DNA of 64,000 nt from Geojedonia litorea (GCF_042654525.1 NZ_JBHSGP010000013.1:103581-167580); one strand, 5' to 3'; counted from the first letter of the stretch, positions 1 to 9,616 are shown. Notes: generated by a model not told the origin, from the sequence alone. Numbers and translations are program-made.

Positions 1-1182
1 TTCGCTTGCGACACGTGTAGTTTGCTTGTCTTTTGAAAAACTAAACATACCAACTCCTGGATAAATAATAATGACAGGGTTTGCATCACGAATGGATGGA
101 CTATTAACTTTTTTACATGTGTTATAATAATCTATATATTCTTGACGATAGGCTTCAAATGCTGGCTCTAATTTCTTTAAAATAGCATCAGCGTCTGATA
201 AATCTTCATTTTTATCTAATTTTAATACTAGAGGTTGAATTTTGGTTCTTAAGAAATGATCTGGACAAGATGTACCCATAGGTGCCAATCTTTCTAAATC
301 ATTACTATTTATGTATTCCATAACAACGTCGGTGTCTGAAAAATGACCAATCATGCGTTTTTCAGAAGAACATAAGCCTCTTAATAATGGCATTAACTGC
401 GTTGCTTTTTCTAAACGTTTTTCTTTTGGTAAACTTTCAACTTTTTGACCACCAAAAATAGATCCTCTTTCTTTGATTTTTTTGGCAATATACTTCGATG
501 CCATTTCAATAACCTCTAGACTGTTGATATAACACTCATAAGAAGTGTCACCCCACGTAAATAAACCGTGACTTCCTAACACAATACCGCGTATACCTGG
601 GTTATCAGCTAAACATTTTTCTAATTGTAACCCCAAATCGAAACCTGGCTTTTGCCAAGGCACCCATCCCATAGTATCTCCCCAAATTTCTTTTGTAACT
701 AGTTCACTATCTTTGGCCGCAGCTACTGCAATTAATGCATCTGGGTGTAAATGATCTATATGTGCAAACGGTAACAGTCCGTGTAAGGGTGTATCAATAG
801 AAGGTGCTTTACTATTTAAATCATAAATACAATGGTTAAAAAGCCCAACCATTCTATCCTCATCATGTAGCCCTTGATACACATTTTTTAAGTCTCTCAA
901 CCTTTTTGTATATAAACCCGCTATTCCAGAACGTGTTAAAGTACCAATATCCCCACCAGAACCTTTCACCCACATTACTTCAACCTCTTCGTTGGTTAAA
1001 GGGTCTGTTTCTATAGTTTTACAACTTGTATTACCCCCACCATAATTTGTAATTCTTAAATCTGCTCCTAAAATATTTGAACGATATAGAAATAATTCAA
1101 CTTGATTGTCACCTAAGCTATCTGCTTTTTTATCATCCCAAAGATAATCTACGTATTTAAAATTTCTGGTTATGTTATCCAT
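1..1182 (-). CDS. rhaD: Bifunctional rhamnulose-1-phosphate aldolase/alcohol dehydrogenase, N-terminal part (runs off the window)
   Basis: An open frame of 394 codons starts at the ATG at 1182 and continues past base 1, so the 3' part is missing. The visible part is a class II (zinc) aldolase domain: an HxDHLHPD segment at residues 141-148 and GSHG with His205 supply the usual metal-binding histidines. Family knowledge: this RhaD/YuxG-type protein cleaves L-rhamnulose 1-phosphate to DHAP and L-lactaldehyde, and a C-terminal short-chain dehydrogenase domain, here outside the window, oxidises the lactaldehyde. It is cytoplasmic, with no signal peptide. A tandem-repeat site and a perfect TAATTTTG -7 box lie just upstream, the same arrangement seen before the polysaccharide-degradation genes, so it is probably co-induced with them. 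The family call is firm; the split of activities rests on the unseen half. Confidence 0.88.
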   Translation of the reverse strand, partial: MDNITRNFKYVDYLWDDKKADSLGDNQVELFLYRSNILGADLRITNYGGGNTSCKTIETDPLTNEEVEVMWVKGSGGDIGTLTRSGIAGLYTKRLRDLKNVYQGLHDEDRMVGLFNHCIYDLNSKAPSIDTPLHGLLPFAHIDHLHPDALIAVAAAKDSELVTKEIWGDTMGWVPWQKPGFDLGLQLEKCLADNPGIRGIVLGSHGLFTWGDTSYECYINSLEVIEMASKYIAKKIKERGSIFGGQKVESLPKEKRLEKATQLMPLLRGLCSSEKRMIGHFSDTDVVMEYINSNDLERLAPMGTSCPDHFLRTKIQPLVLKLDKNEDLSDADAILKKLEPAFEAYRQEYIDYYNTCKKVNSPSIRDANPVIIIYPGVGMFSFSKDKQTTRVASE

Positions 1183-1209
1183 ATTTCTGTTTAAAATAAT
1201 TATTAATAC

Positions 1210-1254
1210 CAAAATTAAGTAAGGGATAAATATTCTCTATCCTGTACTATACTG
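1210..1254 (-). promoter_or_regulatory. Tandem-repeat site plus -7 box upstream of rhaD
   Basis: Plus-strand TATCCTGTACTATACTG (1238-1254) is two 7-mers separated by 3 nt. After 20 nt towards the gene comes TAATTTTG on the minus strand (1210-1217), a perfect match to the Bacteroidota -7 element TAnnTTTG. The rhaD ATG is 27 nt further on. Confidence 0.75.
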
Positions 1255-1664
1255 CTAAATCTGATATTGCTTTTAAAAATAGAAATTTTATTAAGTTCTA
1301 TTGAAATATATTATTGTTAATCAAATACTTATTACCCTTATTATTACTATTTTTATACTACAAATAAGACTTTAAATTAAAGCATTATGACAGATAATTT
1401 ATTATAAATGATAATAAGATTTGAATACTCGTCGAATGGACTTGTAATAGTATTTCTAAATGACTGAATATCAATATAGCTAATAATGAAGTTATATAGC
1501 TTTATTATTAGATGTTTTTATTAGTTCTGGCGAAATAAACATACAGAGTGGAGCACTAAAAAAATCAAATATTAATACAAATGAGATATTTACATTTAGC
1601 CCTTCGAGTCTTAAGGTAAGTTGCCTTCTTTTAAGGACGCCATCCAGTAGCATTTCTTACTATA

Positions 1665-1671
1665 CAGGATA
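1665..1671 (+). promoter_or_regulatory. Single CAGGATA half-site ahead of the first GntR regulator
   Basis: CAGGATA stands 31 nt before the ATG at 1703. The upstream partner half is poorly conserved (TCTTACT), and no TAnnTTTG box follows at 20 nt, unlike the other sites. It could serve autoregulation, or be chance. Confidence 0.35.
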
Positions 1672-1702
1672 AAGTAAAGCAAGTGATAAATTTATTAAAA
1701 TT

Positions 1703-2749
1703 ATGGAATTACATAAATTTATTAAAATTGATGAAGATTCAAGAATCCCTAAGTATCAGCAAATTGTTGATTCTGTAATACAAAATATTTCTTTAGGTAT
1801 TTATAAAATTGATCATAAAATACCTTCTATAAATTGCCTTAGTGAAGATTTGTACCTTTCAAGAGATACTGTTGAAAAAGCGTATAGCATACTCAAGAAT
1901 CGCAAAATCATAGCATCCATTAGAGGTAAGGGATTTTACATTTCCCGAACTAAACTAATCAAGAAATTAAACATTTTGTTCCTTATTAATAAATTGAGTT
2001 GGTACAAAATGGAAATTTATCATTCGTTTTTAAATAGCATTGGTCCAAACGCATATATAGACTTACACATATATCATTGCGATGAATCTTTATTTTTAAA
2101 TATACTGAATAAGCATGTGAAAGCGTTCGACTATTATGTAATTATGCCTCATTTTAAAACTGAAAATCTTCAGCATACATATGTTACAGAAGCTGTAACT
2201 GAAGCTCTAAATAAAATTCCAAAAACGAAGCTTGTTTTATTAGACCATGACCAAATTCCAATCGGAGATACTAATATTACTGTTTATCAAGATTTTGAAA
2301 AAGATATATATAATGCCCTGAAAAACGGTAGGAAAAAGATTATGAAGTACAAAAAAATAATTCTTATCTACCCGGAAAAAACTATTTATCCTTACCCCAA
2401 ACAAATTAAACAGGGATTTATAAAATTTTGCGTTGAGAATCATTTAGACTTTGATGTTTTAAATCAGGTTTATAACGATATGGTTCTTTTAAAAGGCGAT
2501 TTGTTTATTACAATTTTAGAGGATGATTTAGTCAATTTGATTGAGCAAATAAGACATAAAGAGTATGTTTTAGGAAGTGATATCGGTATTATTTCCTATA
2601 ATGATACACCTTTAAAAGCTCTGCTTGGTATTACCGTTATTTCAACAGATTTTAGAATAATGGGCAAAACAGCATCTCACATGATTTTAAATAATGAAAA
2701 AGGCAAGTATAAAGTACCATTCAATTTTATTGAACGAAATTCAACATAA
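1703..2749 (+). CDS. GntR-type helix-turn-helix regulator with LacI-like sugar-sensor domain (copy 1)
   Basis: 348 aa. Residues about 10-80 form a GntR winged helix (PKYQQIVDSV, then LSRDTVEKAYSIL as the probable recognition region, then GKGFYISR as the wing). Residues about 88-340 resemble the periplasmic-binding-protein-like sensor of LacI/AraR-type regulators, ending in GSDIGIISYNDTPL and a segment on promoter-type domain closure (GITVISTDF). Such chimeras bind DNA in response to a sugar or sugar derivative. The gene is divergent from rhaD and stands at the head of the PUL, so a rhamnose or ulvan-derived effector is likely; this is inference. It is followed 112 nt later by a close paralog. 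A half-site of the locus-wide repeat lies in its promoter. No membrane segment is seen, so it is cytoplasmic. Confidence 0.85.
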   Translation: MELHKFIKIDEDSRIPKYQQIVDSVIQNISLGIYKIDHKIPSINCLSEDLYLSRDTVEKAYSILKNRKIIASIRGKGFYISRTKLIKKLNILFLINKLSWYKMEIYHSFLNSIGPNAYIDLHIYHCDESLFLNILNKHVKAFDYYVIMPHFKTENLQHTYVTEAVTEALNKIPKTKLVLLDHDQIPIGDTNITVYQDFEKDIYNALKNGRKKIMKYKKIILIYPEKTIYPYPKQIKQGFIKFCVENHLDFDVLNQVYNDMVLLKGDLFITILEDDLVNLIEQIRHKEYVLGSDIGIISYNDTPLKALLGITVISTDFRIMGKTASHMILNNEKGKYKVPFNFIERNST

Positions 2750-2861
2750 CTAAACAATTAAACTAATTCCTATATATTAAAGTTAAATAGTAAATGGCAT
2801 TTTAGCTTTTCTGATTTTAAATAAAAAAGTTTATATTCATGGATTAAATTAAACAAGCAAC

Positions 2862-3908
2862 ATGAATGTATTTAAATACATAAAGATTGATGAAAATTCT
2901 AGGGTTCCAAAATACCAGCAAATCATAGATTCCATAATTAACAATATTTCTTTAGGGAATTTAACCATGGATCAAAAAATTCCTTCAATTAATATGTTTA
3001 GTGAAGAGTTTTATTTATCAAGAGATACCGTTGAGAAGGCCTATAGTATTTTAAAGGAGCGAAACATTATTACATCTACTCGAGGTAAAGGCTACTATAT
3101 TTCTAGAACCAAGTTAATTTCTAAAGTCAATATTTTATTTTTAATTAATAAATTAAGTTCTTATAAGTTGAGAACTTACAATCATTTTATAGATACTATT
3201 GGCGCAAATTCGCACACCGATTTACATATATATCATTGTGATGAAAGCTTGTTTTTAAATTTGTTAGATAAGAACAAATCAGCCTACGATTATTTTATTA
3301 TTATGCCCCATTTTAAAACAGAAGAACTCAAACATGTGAGCTTTACAGATAATGTAATTAAAGCGATAAAAAAGATACCAAAAGATAAATTGGTTATTTT
3401 AGATAATATTAAACCAGAAGTTGAAGGGGATTTGATAGAAGTTTACCAAGATTTTGAAAACGACATCTATTTTGCCTTGAAAGAAGGATTACCAAAAATA
3501 AAAAAATATAAAAAAATCATGTTAATTTATCCTGAAAAAGCGGTATATCCATATCCTAGAAGGATTTTGCATGGCTTTAGAAAATTTTGTGTTGAACATA
3601 AACTGGATTTTGAAATTCTTGATAAAGTTTATGACGACATGATACTAAAAAAGGGAGATTTATTTATTACAATTGAAGAAGCAGACTTGGTTAATTTAGT
3701 AAAACAAGTAAGAGAAGATGAACATAAATTAGGAAGTGATATTGGCATTATTTCTTATAATGATACACCTCTAAAAGAGTTATTGGGTATAACCGTTATA
3801 TCCACTGATTTTAAAGTGATGGGAGAAACAGCAGCACAAATGATTCTAAATAAATCAAAGGGCAAATTTAAAGTCCCTTTTAATTTTATTGAAAGAGAAT
3901 CACTTTAA
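2862..3908 (+). CDS. GntR-type helix-turn-helix regulator with LacI-like sensor domain (copy 2)
   Basis: 348 aa, exactly the same length as the preceding gene and alignable throughout without obvious gaps. The DNA-binding part is almost unchanged (YLSRDTVEKAYSILK is identical in both), while the sensor domain differs more. The two probably recognise the same operator but may differ in effector affinity or specificity. The arrangement is a tandem duplication. The 112-nt gap before it has no copy of the tandem-repeat site, so it may be read through from copy 1 or have an unregulated promoter. Its 3' end faces the lactonase gene convergently, with only 19 nt between the stop codons and no clear hairpin there. 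Confidence 0.85.
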   Translation: MNVFKYIKIDENSRVPKYQQIIDSIINNISLGNLTMDQKIPSINMFSEEFYLSRDTVEKAYSILKERNIITSTRGKGYYISRTKLISKVNILFLINKLSSYKLRTYNHFIDTIGANSHTDLHIYHCDESLFLNLLDKNKSAYDYFIIMPHFKTEELKHVSFTDNVIKAIKKIPKDKLVILDNIKPEVEGDLIEVYQDFENDIYFALKEGLPKIKKYKKIMLIYPEKAVYPYPRRILHGFRKFCVEHKLDFEILDKVYDDMILKKGDLFITIEEADLVNLVKQVREDEHKLGSDIGIISYNDTPLKELLGITVISTDFKVMGETAAQMILNKSKGKFKVPFNFIERESL

Positions 3909-3927
3909 GCTACCCATTTACAATACA

Positions 3928-5064
3928 TTATTCATCTTTATATGTTGCTATTTGAATACTAGCGGGCTGATTTACTAATATTTCCTTTGGGAGTTTTATT
4001 AATTTACCAGTATTAACCACTCTTTTAAAAATGGAAATATTATTAGAAAATTGGTTAGCAACGAATATAAAATTACCATCCCCCGATATAACAAAATTTC
4101 TTGGGTGTTTGCCATAAGTAGGTTCATAACCTACTAAATTTAACTTGCCATTATCTTCATTTATTGAAAAAATAGCAATACTATCTTCTTCTGGTCCACG
4201 ATTAGAGGCATACAAAAATTTACCATCAGGCGAAATATGTATATCTGCTGCTCTGTAAATATCTTGTTTTTGCTCATACGACTGATAATCTTCGATAAAT
4301 GTTAAATTACCATTACTGTATGCATATGCAGTAATTTTACCACTTAACTCTGCAATTCCGAAACCTAATTTTCCATTAGGATGAAAAGTGAAATGCCTTG
4401 GACCACTACCTGATTTAACCTTAATTTCATTTTTATTTTTAAGTATTGAATCCTTTTGGATTCTATTGAAGCTGAAACTTCTTATTTTATCCGAACCTAA
4501 GTCTTGGGCAAATAGAAACTTACCATCAGGTGAGAAGTTTGAGGAATGGATATGTGCACTTTCTTGCCTGCTTTCAATAATGCTACTATCCTTAAAACGA
4601 ATAACTTGATTGTAAGAATTTAAATAGCCATTTTTATTAATTTTGAAAACACTTAAGCTTGGGTCTGAATAATTCGAATTCACAAGAAATTCACCTGTTT
4701 TATCTAATTCTAAATGTGCTGGGTTTCTTCCCCCAGAATCCTGTACATTTAGAAGTTTCAATTTATAATTCACAGAGTCTACCTCGAAAGCTGCAATCTT
4801 TCCATGGTAATCCATTTGACTATCAACTACCGAATATAGATACTTATTTTTTGGTGATAATTTAAGAAATGAGGTATTGATAATGCTGTCAAAAGTGAAT
4901 TTTAATTGTGCCTCACCAGTTTGATTATTAAAATCATAAACATGAATGCCTTCACCTAGTTTTTTGTCGGTAAAACTCCCCACAAACAAAAGTGTTTTAC
5001 TGCCCTGTTTGGCACAACTTAAAAAGAATCCTATAGAAAAAATAAGTGTTAAAAACCAAAACAT
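3928..5064 (-). CDS. Lactonase-family beta-propeller lipoprotein (6-phosphogluconolactonase YbhE/Pgl-like)
   Basis: The frame is open from 5145 (405 aa), but the ATG at 5064 gives a clean lipoprotein signal (MFWFLTLIFSIGFFLSC), so I prefer that start. Repeats such as HIHSSNFSPDGKFLFAQDLG, GPRHFTFHPNGKLGF, DIHISPDGKFLYASNRG and HPRNFVISGDGNFIFVANQ are the hallmark of the seven-bladed lactonase family. Characterised relatives hydrolyse 6-phosphogluconolactone or other sugar lactones. Here an exported, probably periplasmic form next to a uronate/rhamnose PUL suggests a sugar lactone or simply a binding propeller; the substrate is unknown. No locus-type regulatory repeat precedes it. Its upstream neighbour in the same direction is the five-sulfatase run, 204 nt away. 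Confidence 0.75.
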   Translation of the reverse strand: MFWFLTLIFSIGFFLSCAKQGSKTLLFVGSFTDKKLGEGIHVYDFNNQTGEAQLKFTFDSIINTSFLKLSPKNKYLYSVVDSQMDYHGKIAAFEVDSVNYKLKLLNVQDSGGRNPAHLELDKTGEFLVNSNYSDPSLSVFKINKNGYLNSYNQVIRFKDSSIIESRQESAHIHSSNFSPDGKFLFAQDLGSDKIRSFSFNRIQKDSILKNKNEIKVKSGSGPRHFTFHPNGKLGFGIAELSGKITAYAYSNGNLTFIEDYQSYEQKQDIYRAADIHISPDGKFLYASNRGPEEDSIAIFSINEDNGKLNLVGYEPTYGKHPRNFVISGDGNFIFVANQFSNNISIFKRVVNTGKLIKLPKEILVNQPASIQIATYKDE

Positions 5065-5268
5065 GTATTTCTGTATGGATCTAACCAAAAAAGCATATTT
5101 GTTTAAATTAATGGATAAAAGATTGGTAAAAGGCTTTGTCTTCATTTGTATTTATAATTTTATCCCTAAAAACTAATGTTTGACCATTCACATTATTGGT
5201 AATCACCAAAAACAAAAAAACAAGCTTTAAAAGTTTAAATGTCATATTATAGTCTGGATATAGTTTAA

Positions 5269-6714
5269 TCACTTAAACCATGCTGTGTTGTATATATTCC
5301 GCAGTCGTTCTAAATCATCTTTAAATTTAGGGTCAGTCGTAAAATGTGTCATCTCAAAAGGGTCTAGCTTCAAGTTTAACAACTGTTCTTCCACGCCTTC
5401 TAAATCGTAGCGCATATATTTTAAACCATTTTTATCAACAACCATTTTACCGATTTCACTTTCAACTCCAAGCGTTTCTCGCCATTCTACATCTTCGCCT
5501 TCAAAAAGCGGTTTTAAGCTTTTCCCTCGCACATCTGAAACTCCATCTATATTGGCATAATCGCACACTGTAGGAAGTAAGTCCAGTCCATTAGAAATCA
5601 AATCCACTTCGTTAACTCGACCTGCCGGAATATGGCCTTTCCACATCGCCATAAACGGAATGTTTGCAGATTCTTCATATAATGTTGATTTGTGCTCCAT
5701 GCGATGACTCGCACTCATATCGCCATGATCGCTTGAAAAGATTACAAGTGTATTTTCTTCCTGACCGCTTGATTTTAAGGCATCCAAAAGCACCTGTACT
5801 TCGTTGTCCATGACCTCGGTCAAACGGTGGTAGGCATATCTATGATGCTTCCAATCATTTTCTGTGAAATGCTCTCTGGCGTTTTTACGAAAGGGTCTGG
5901 CATTTATTAATGCCTTAACCGCTAAAGGTTCATCAATTTGAGGTTCAAAATTTTTTGGTAACGGTGGACAATAATTCATATAAAAATCTTCTTCACTAAC
6001 ACCTTCAGGAATTTGCATGGCTTCGTCTAAAGTTGCAAGTTCTACTTTTGCTCGCTTTAGAAGTATGGAATCATTTTCGCTGGTAGCTTTTTTTCGCAAA
6101 GCCATATAGCAAATATCATGTGGATTTATTAATGAAACCACCATAAAATAAGGCTTTTCATGCTTTTCTTTAATGATATCTGCCGCTTTATTTACCAACT
6201 CGCTTCTTTCATCATCACTAAAATTATTAAAACCAAGTGCTTTAGGTGTTAATGACTCTGGTAAATGTTCTTTACCACCAAAGTACAACTCATAATTTGC
6301 TTTTTTTAGGTAAGATGCTATTGTCGTGTTTGTAACCTCTTGAGAAACTATGGGGATTTTCATTGACGCCATATTTTCCCGAACTTCTTTCCCTTTGTCA
6401 TCCTTAAAATAACTTGGAAAGCGCCCTGTCATCATACTGACTCTTGCCGGCGAACATACAGGATTTGTAGTATAGGCTCTTGTAAAACGAATGCCGTTAT
6501 TGGCAATATAATCCAATGCAGGTGTTTTTAAATAGGTATTACCAGCGCAACTCATCATATTAGCGCTCATTTGGTCTACATATATATAAATAATGTTAGG
6601 TTGGGTTTCTTTTTGGTCTACTTTATTTGTTTTATTCTGGCAACTTGTTGTTCCTAAAAAAAGGAATAAAAACACTGTAAGTAATTTGTAATTTGGATTT
6701 GTGAAAATTTTCAT
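5269..6714 (-). CDS. S1-family sulfatase, lipoprotein
   Basis: 481 aa with a lipobox at Cys25 (GTTSC). Cys87 lies in CSPAR, followed by VSMMTGRFP. This is the C-x-P-x-R signature in which the cysteine is converted to formylglycine, the nucleophile that removes sulfate esters. The metal-binding start reads YVDQMSA, a D-Q variant of the common D-D; IFSSDHGDM supplies the second Asp/His metal cluster. It is probably periplasmic and membrane-anchored. It is the last gene of a tight leftward run (11 nt from the next sulfatase). S1 subfamily and sulfate position cannot be read from sequence alone; sulfated rhamnose or xylose is the contextual guess. Confidence 0.88.
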   Translation of the reverse strand: MKIFTNPNYKLLTVFLFLFLGTTSCQNKTNKVDQKETQPNIIYIYVDQMSANMMSCAGNTYLKTPALDYIANNGIRFTRAYTTNPVCSPARVSMMTGRFPSYFKDDKGKEVRENMASMKIPIVSQEVTNTTIASYLKKANYELYFGGKEHLPESLTPKALGFNNFSDDERSELVNKAADIIKEKHEKPYFMVVSLINPHDICYMALRKKATSENDSILLKRAKVELATLDEAMQIPEGVSEEDFYMNYCPPLPKNFEPQIDEPLAVKALINARPFRKNAREHFTENDWKHHRYAYHRLTEVMDNEVQVLLDALKSSGQEENTLVIFSSDHGDMSASHRMEHKSTLYEESANIPFMAMWKGHIPAGRVNEVDLISNGLDLLPTVCDYANIDGVSDVRGKSLKPLFEGEDVEWRETLGVESEIGKMVVDKNGLKYMRYDLEGVEEQLLNLKLDPFEMTHFTTDPKFKDDLERLRNIYNTAWFK

Positions 6715-6725
6715 GGCTTAAACTT

Positions 6726-8153
6726 TTATTTTAAAAAATCCTTACCCCATTTTACACGAAGTTCTTTTGAAAGTGCTTCTACGGTATTTTTATAATCAGG
6801 TTTTTCAGCTAAATTATCAAGTTCCAACGGGTCAGTTTTATGATCAAACAACATACGAGCATAGGCCACCCCATTATCGTCTGTCCATTCTGTGTAAAAT
6901 AAATTACCTTTAATTAAGGTTACCGCATCTTTGAATTTACTAACCGCCCAGTCTTTTTCTATTGTTTCACCATTTAAAAGAGGCACAAAACTTTGGCCTT
7001 CAAGGGCTTTTGGAGCTTCAACGCCTACAAGTTCTGCTATACTTGGGTAAATATCAATATATTCAGTAACTACATTTGTTATTTCTCCATTTGTTTTTCC
7101 TGGTACTTTTATTATTAATGGCGTTCTCAAAGCCGTTTCAAAAGTGGAATGCTTACACCATAACTGATGGTCGCCTAAATTCCAACCGTGGTCGCCCCAT
7201 AAAACAACTATGGTATCGTCCTCTAGTTCTAATCGATTTAATTCCTCTAAAACCAAACCAATTTGCGCATCTACATAACTCACACAGGCGTAGTAACCAT
7301 GAATGAGCTCTTTAGATAATTCGTCAGGTATATCGCCTTTTTTAGGGATATTCCCATAATTTCTTAACTCGCCAAAATTATGAAAAGCTTGTTTAGGTGT
7401 GCTTTCGGGCTGCAGATAACTTTTAGGAAGCTCAATTTTAGATCTGTCGTACAAATCCCAATATTTTTTGGGGGCATTGAATGGTAAATGCGGTTTCATA
7501 AATCCAATAGCTAAAAAGAAAGGTGTGTTTTTGTTTTTTAGCTTTTGTAAATCTGCTATTCCTTTTTGCGCTATTTTACCATCAAAGTATGCAGTATCAT
7601 TAACCTCTGCCATTTCAAAAGCAGTAGCACCTGCAACCGCCAAATTAGCATTACCATTCTCTTTTATATTTTTTTCTAATTGATAATTTCGAATATTCCC
7701 TTCTGGAAACCAAATAGAATTCCAAGAAGAAGCATCATCCTCCACATTATGATAAATTTTACCATCAGCAATTGTGGTATAACCGTTTTGTTTTAAAAGT
7801 CTTGGTAAAGAAATGGCATCAGGAACATCCACATCGGCCCTGGTACTATAATCTATAAAACGATGTCTTGTGGGTCGCATTCCCGTTAATAGACTTGCCC
7901 TTGAAGCACCGCAAACTGGGATGTTGCAATACGCTCGATTAAAAATTAAACTCTCTCCAGCCAATTTATCGAGATTGGGTGATTGAATATGATTAGCACC
8001 ATAAAAGTTGAGTTCAGGACGCAAATCGTCAACTGCAATAAACAATATGTTCATTGGTTTTTGTTCTAGTGAGTCTGTAGTTTTATCTTTTTCATTTTTA
8101 CATGACATAAAAATGAAGGACAAACCAAATGCGCATGTGAAGAATTTATTCAT
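6726..8153 (-). CDS. S1-family sulfatase (iduronate-2-sulfatase-like), lipoprotein
   Basis: The frame opens at 8171, but that would overlap the upstream sulfatase. The ATG at 8153 gives a lipoprotein signal (lipobox Cys18, FMSC) and an 11-nt gap, so it is preferred (475 aa). The formylglycine motif is CGASR at Cys81 followed by ASLLTGMRP, with Ala in the third position as some S1 members have. AVDDLRPELNFYG near residues 40-52 and LWGDHGWNLGDH are typical of the iduronate-2-sulfatase-like branch. It is likely periplasmic, removing a sulfate from an ulvan oligosaccharide. It is a distinct paralog of its neighbours rather than a recent duplicate, judging by divergent motifs and length. Confidence 0.88.
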   Translation of the reverse strand: MNKFFTCAFGLSFIFMSCKNEKDKTTDSLEQKPMNILFIAVDDLRPELNFYGANHIQSPNLDKLAGESLIFNRAYCNIPVCGASRASLLTGMRPTRHRFIDYSTRADVDVPDAISLPRLLKQNGYTTIADGKIYHNVEDDASSWNSIWFPEGNIRNYQLEKNIKENGNANLAVAGATAFEMAEVNDTAYFDGKIAQKGIADLQKLKNKNTPFFLAIGFMKPHLPFNAPKKYWDLYDRSKIELPKSYLQPESTPKQAFHNFGELRNYGNIPKKGDIPDELSKELIHGYYACVSYVDAQIGLVLEELNRLELEDDTIVVLWGDHGWNLGDHQLWCKHSTFETALRTPLIIKVPGKTNGEITNVVTEYIDIYPSIAELVGVEAPKALEGQSFVPLLNGETIEKDWAVSKFKDAVTLIKGNLFYTEWTDDNGVAYARMLFDHKTDPLELDNLAEKPDYKNTVEALSKELRVKWGKDFLK

Positions 8154-8164
8154 TTTAATACGTT

Positions 8165-9616
8165 TTACCAATGTTCAATTACAATATAATCGCCCTTTTT
8201 TAATGTATTTTTTATCGAATCTGGGATTTTTCGTCTTGGTGTGTCTTGATCTAACTTAAATCCTTTATTCCCTTTTGGAGTGATAATGGGCATGTTACCC
8301 TGATCTTCATTTAAAATATCGCCTTGATCTTTCATCCAGATAAACATATCTTCAGCTAATTTTTCTTTTATAGTTTTATACTCTGGGTTTTTAGCTAAAT
8401 TATGTTGTTCAAAAGGGTCGTTTTGCAAATCGTATAATTCCTCGAAAGGTTCGTCCTTAAATGCATTTGCTCCCCGTTTTATAAAATAATCGACATTAGG
8501 TTTACCTGTTAAATTATTTTCAACAACTTCCAGTGAATTAAAATTTCTAATATACTTATAGCGATTGTCGCGAATCATCCTTGAAGGAAATATTTCTGAA
8601 TTCAAGATGTTTTGATTGGTTCTAACACCATAAACATAATCATGAATTGGAATATCCTTTCCTTTAAGCAATGGCAAAAAACTTTCACCATCCATATCAT
8701 CTGTGGTATGTCCGCCGGCAATATCCATAAAAGTGGGAAGCACATCGGTGTAATGAATTAATTGACTCGATTTAGTATCCGGTTTTATTATTTTTGGCCA
8801 GCGTACCACAAATGGTACTTTTAAACTAACATCTTTAACATCAAACTTTCCAGAAACTCCATGATCGGCACTGTAAATAAACAGGGTGTTATGCGTATCT
8901 AAATGCAAATCAATTAAATTTAATACGTCTTCTAATTGTTTGTTATCTTCCTCAATACTTCTGTAGTAACCTGCTTTACTTTTAATGAAAACCGTGTCAC
9001 CTTTTTTAACTGAATTGAATGGATAGGTCTTTATGTCCTCTGCTTTAGGGTTATCAACTTTAAAATATTCAGCATGTGGATAATACGACGCTATTAGCAT
9101 CACAAATGGTTTTTTGGCGGTTTTAAAATAATTTTCAATACTGTCTAATGGAATATAAGGTCGAGGGCCATCTTCTTTTTCTACTGCATGCCATTCTTTA
9201 TCCCATGGAAATACTTTTGAAGGATTCACATGACTTTTGCCAGCAAGTACCACTTCATAACCTAACTTTTGCATATGCCGTACCATGCTTTGGATATCAG
9301 GTTTTACACTTGTATGATTTGCAAAACAGCCATTTTTCAATGGGTATTTCCCCGTAAGTAATTGCGACCTGCTTGGAGCACAAATAGCTTGACCTGTAAA
9401 TGCATTTTGAAACAACATACCTTCTTTTGCTAAACGGTCAACTGCTGGTGTTTTTACCTTTTCATTGCCGTAGCAGCCATAATCATATACATCTTGGTCG
9501 TCTGCCAAATAGAAAATGATATTGGGCTTTGGCTTTTCTTCTTTTTTTAATTGAGAGCAAGCTAAAAAAGGGGTCATTAACAAACTGAATATTGCAATTT
9601 TTGAAAATATCTTCAT
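8165..9616 (-). CDS. S1-family sulfatase, lipoprotein
   Basis: 483 aa. The lipobox is at Cys20 (FLAC). The formylglycine motif is CAPSR at Cys79 with SQLLTGKYP following, and the start of the fold reads IIFYLADDQDVYDYGCYG, placing it with the N-sulfoglucosamine/heparan-type branch by overall look. IYSADHGVSG gives the second metal-binding segment. A C-terminal stretch after the LYDLQNDPFEQHNLA block (about 60-70 residues) ends in KGDYIVIEHW. It lies between two other sulfatases with gaps of 11 and 41 nt, so it is very probably co-transcribed. The exact ester cut is not deducible here. Confidence 0.88.
   Translation of the reverse strand: MKIFSKIAIFSLLMTPFLACSQLKKEEKPKPNIIFYLADDQDVYDYGCYGNEKVKTPAVDRLAKEGMLFQNAFTGQAICAPSRSQLLTGKYPLKNGCFANHTSVKPDIQSMVRHMQKLGYEVVLAGKSHVNPSKVFPWDKEWHAVEKEDGPRPYIPLDSIENYFKTAKKPFVMLIASYYPHAEYFKVDNPKAEDIKTYPFNSVKKGDTVFIKSKAGYYRSIEEDNKQLEDVLNLIDLHLDTHNTLFIYSADHGVSGKFDVKDVSLKVPFVVRWPKIIKPDTKSSQLIHYTDVLPTFMDIAGGHTTDDMDGESFLPLLKGKDIPIHDYVYGVRTNQNILNSEIFPSRMIRDNRYKYIRNFNSLEVVENNLTGKPNVDYFIKRGANAFKDEPFEELYDLQNDPFEQHNLAKNPEYKTIKEKLAEDMFIWMKDQGDILNEDQGNMPIITPKGNKGFKLDQDTPRRKIPDSIKNTLKKGDYIVIEHW

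Larger units (their letters stand above)
1183..1702. other. Divergent intergenic region between rhaD and the first GntR regulator
   Basis: This AT-rich stretch of about 520 bp separates leftward rhaD from the rightward regulator gene. It holds the rhaD promoter with its tandem-repeat site (1210-1254) and a single CAGGATA half-site (1665-1671) close to the regulator start. I see no convincing small gene or RNA in the remainder. Confidence 0.6.

Noticed and set aside
5146..5268. Small gene or RNA between the lactonase and sulfatase genes
   Set aside because: Only short AT-rich sequence with a weak TTGGT/ACCAA hairpin; no coding or RNA signal.
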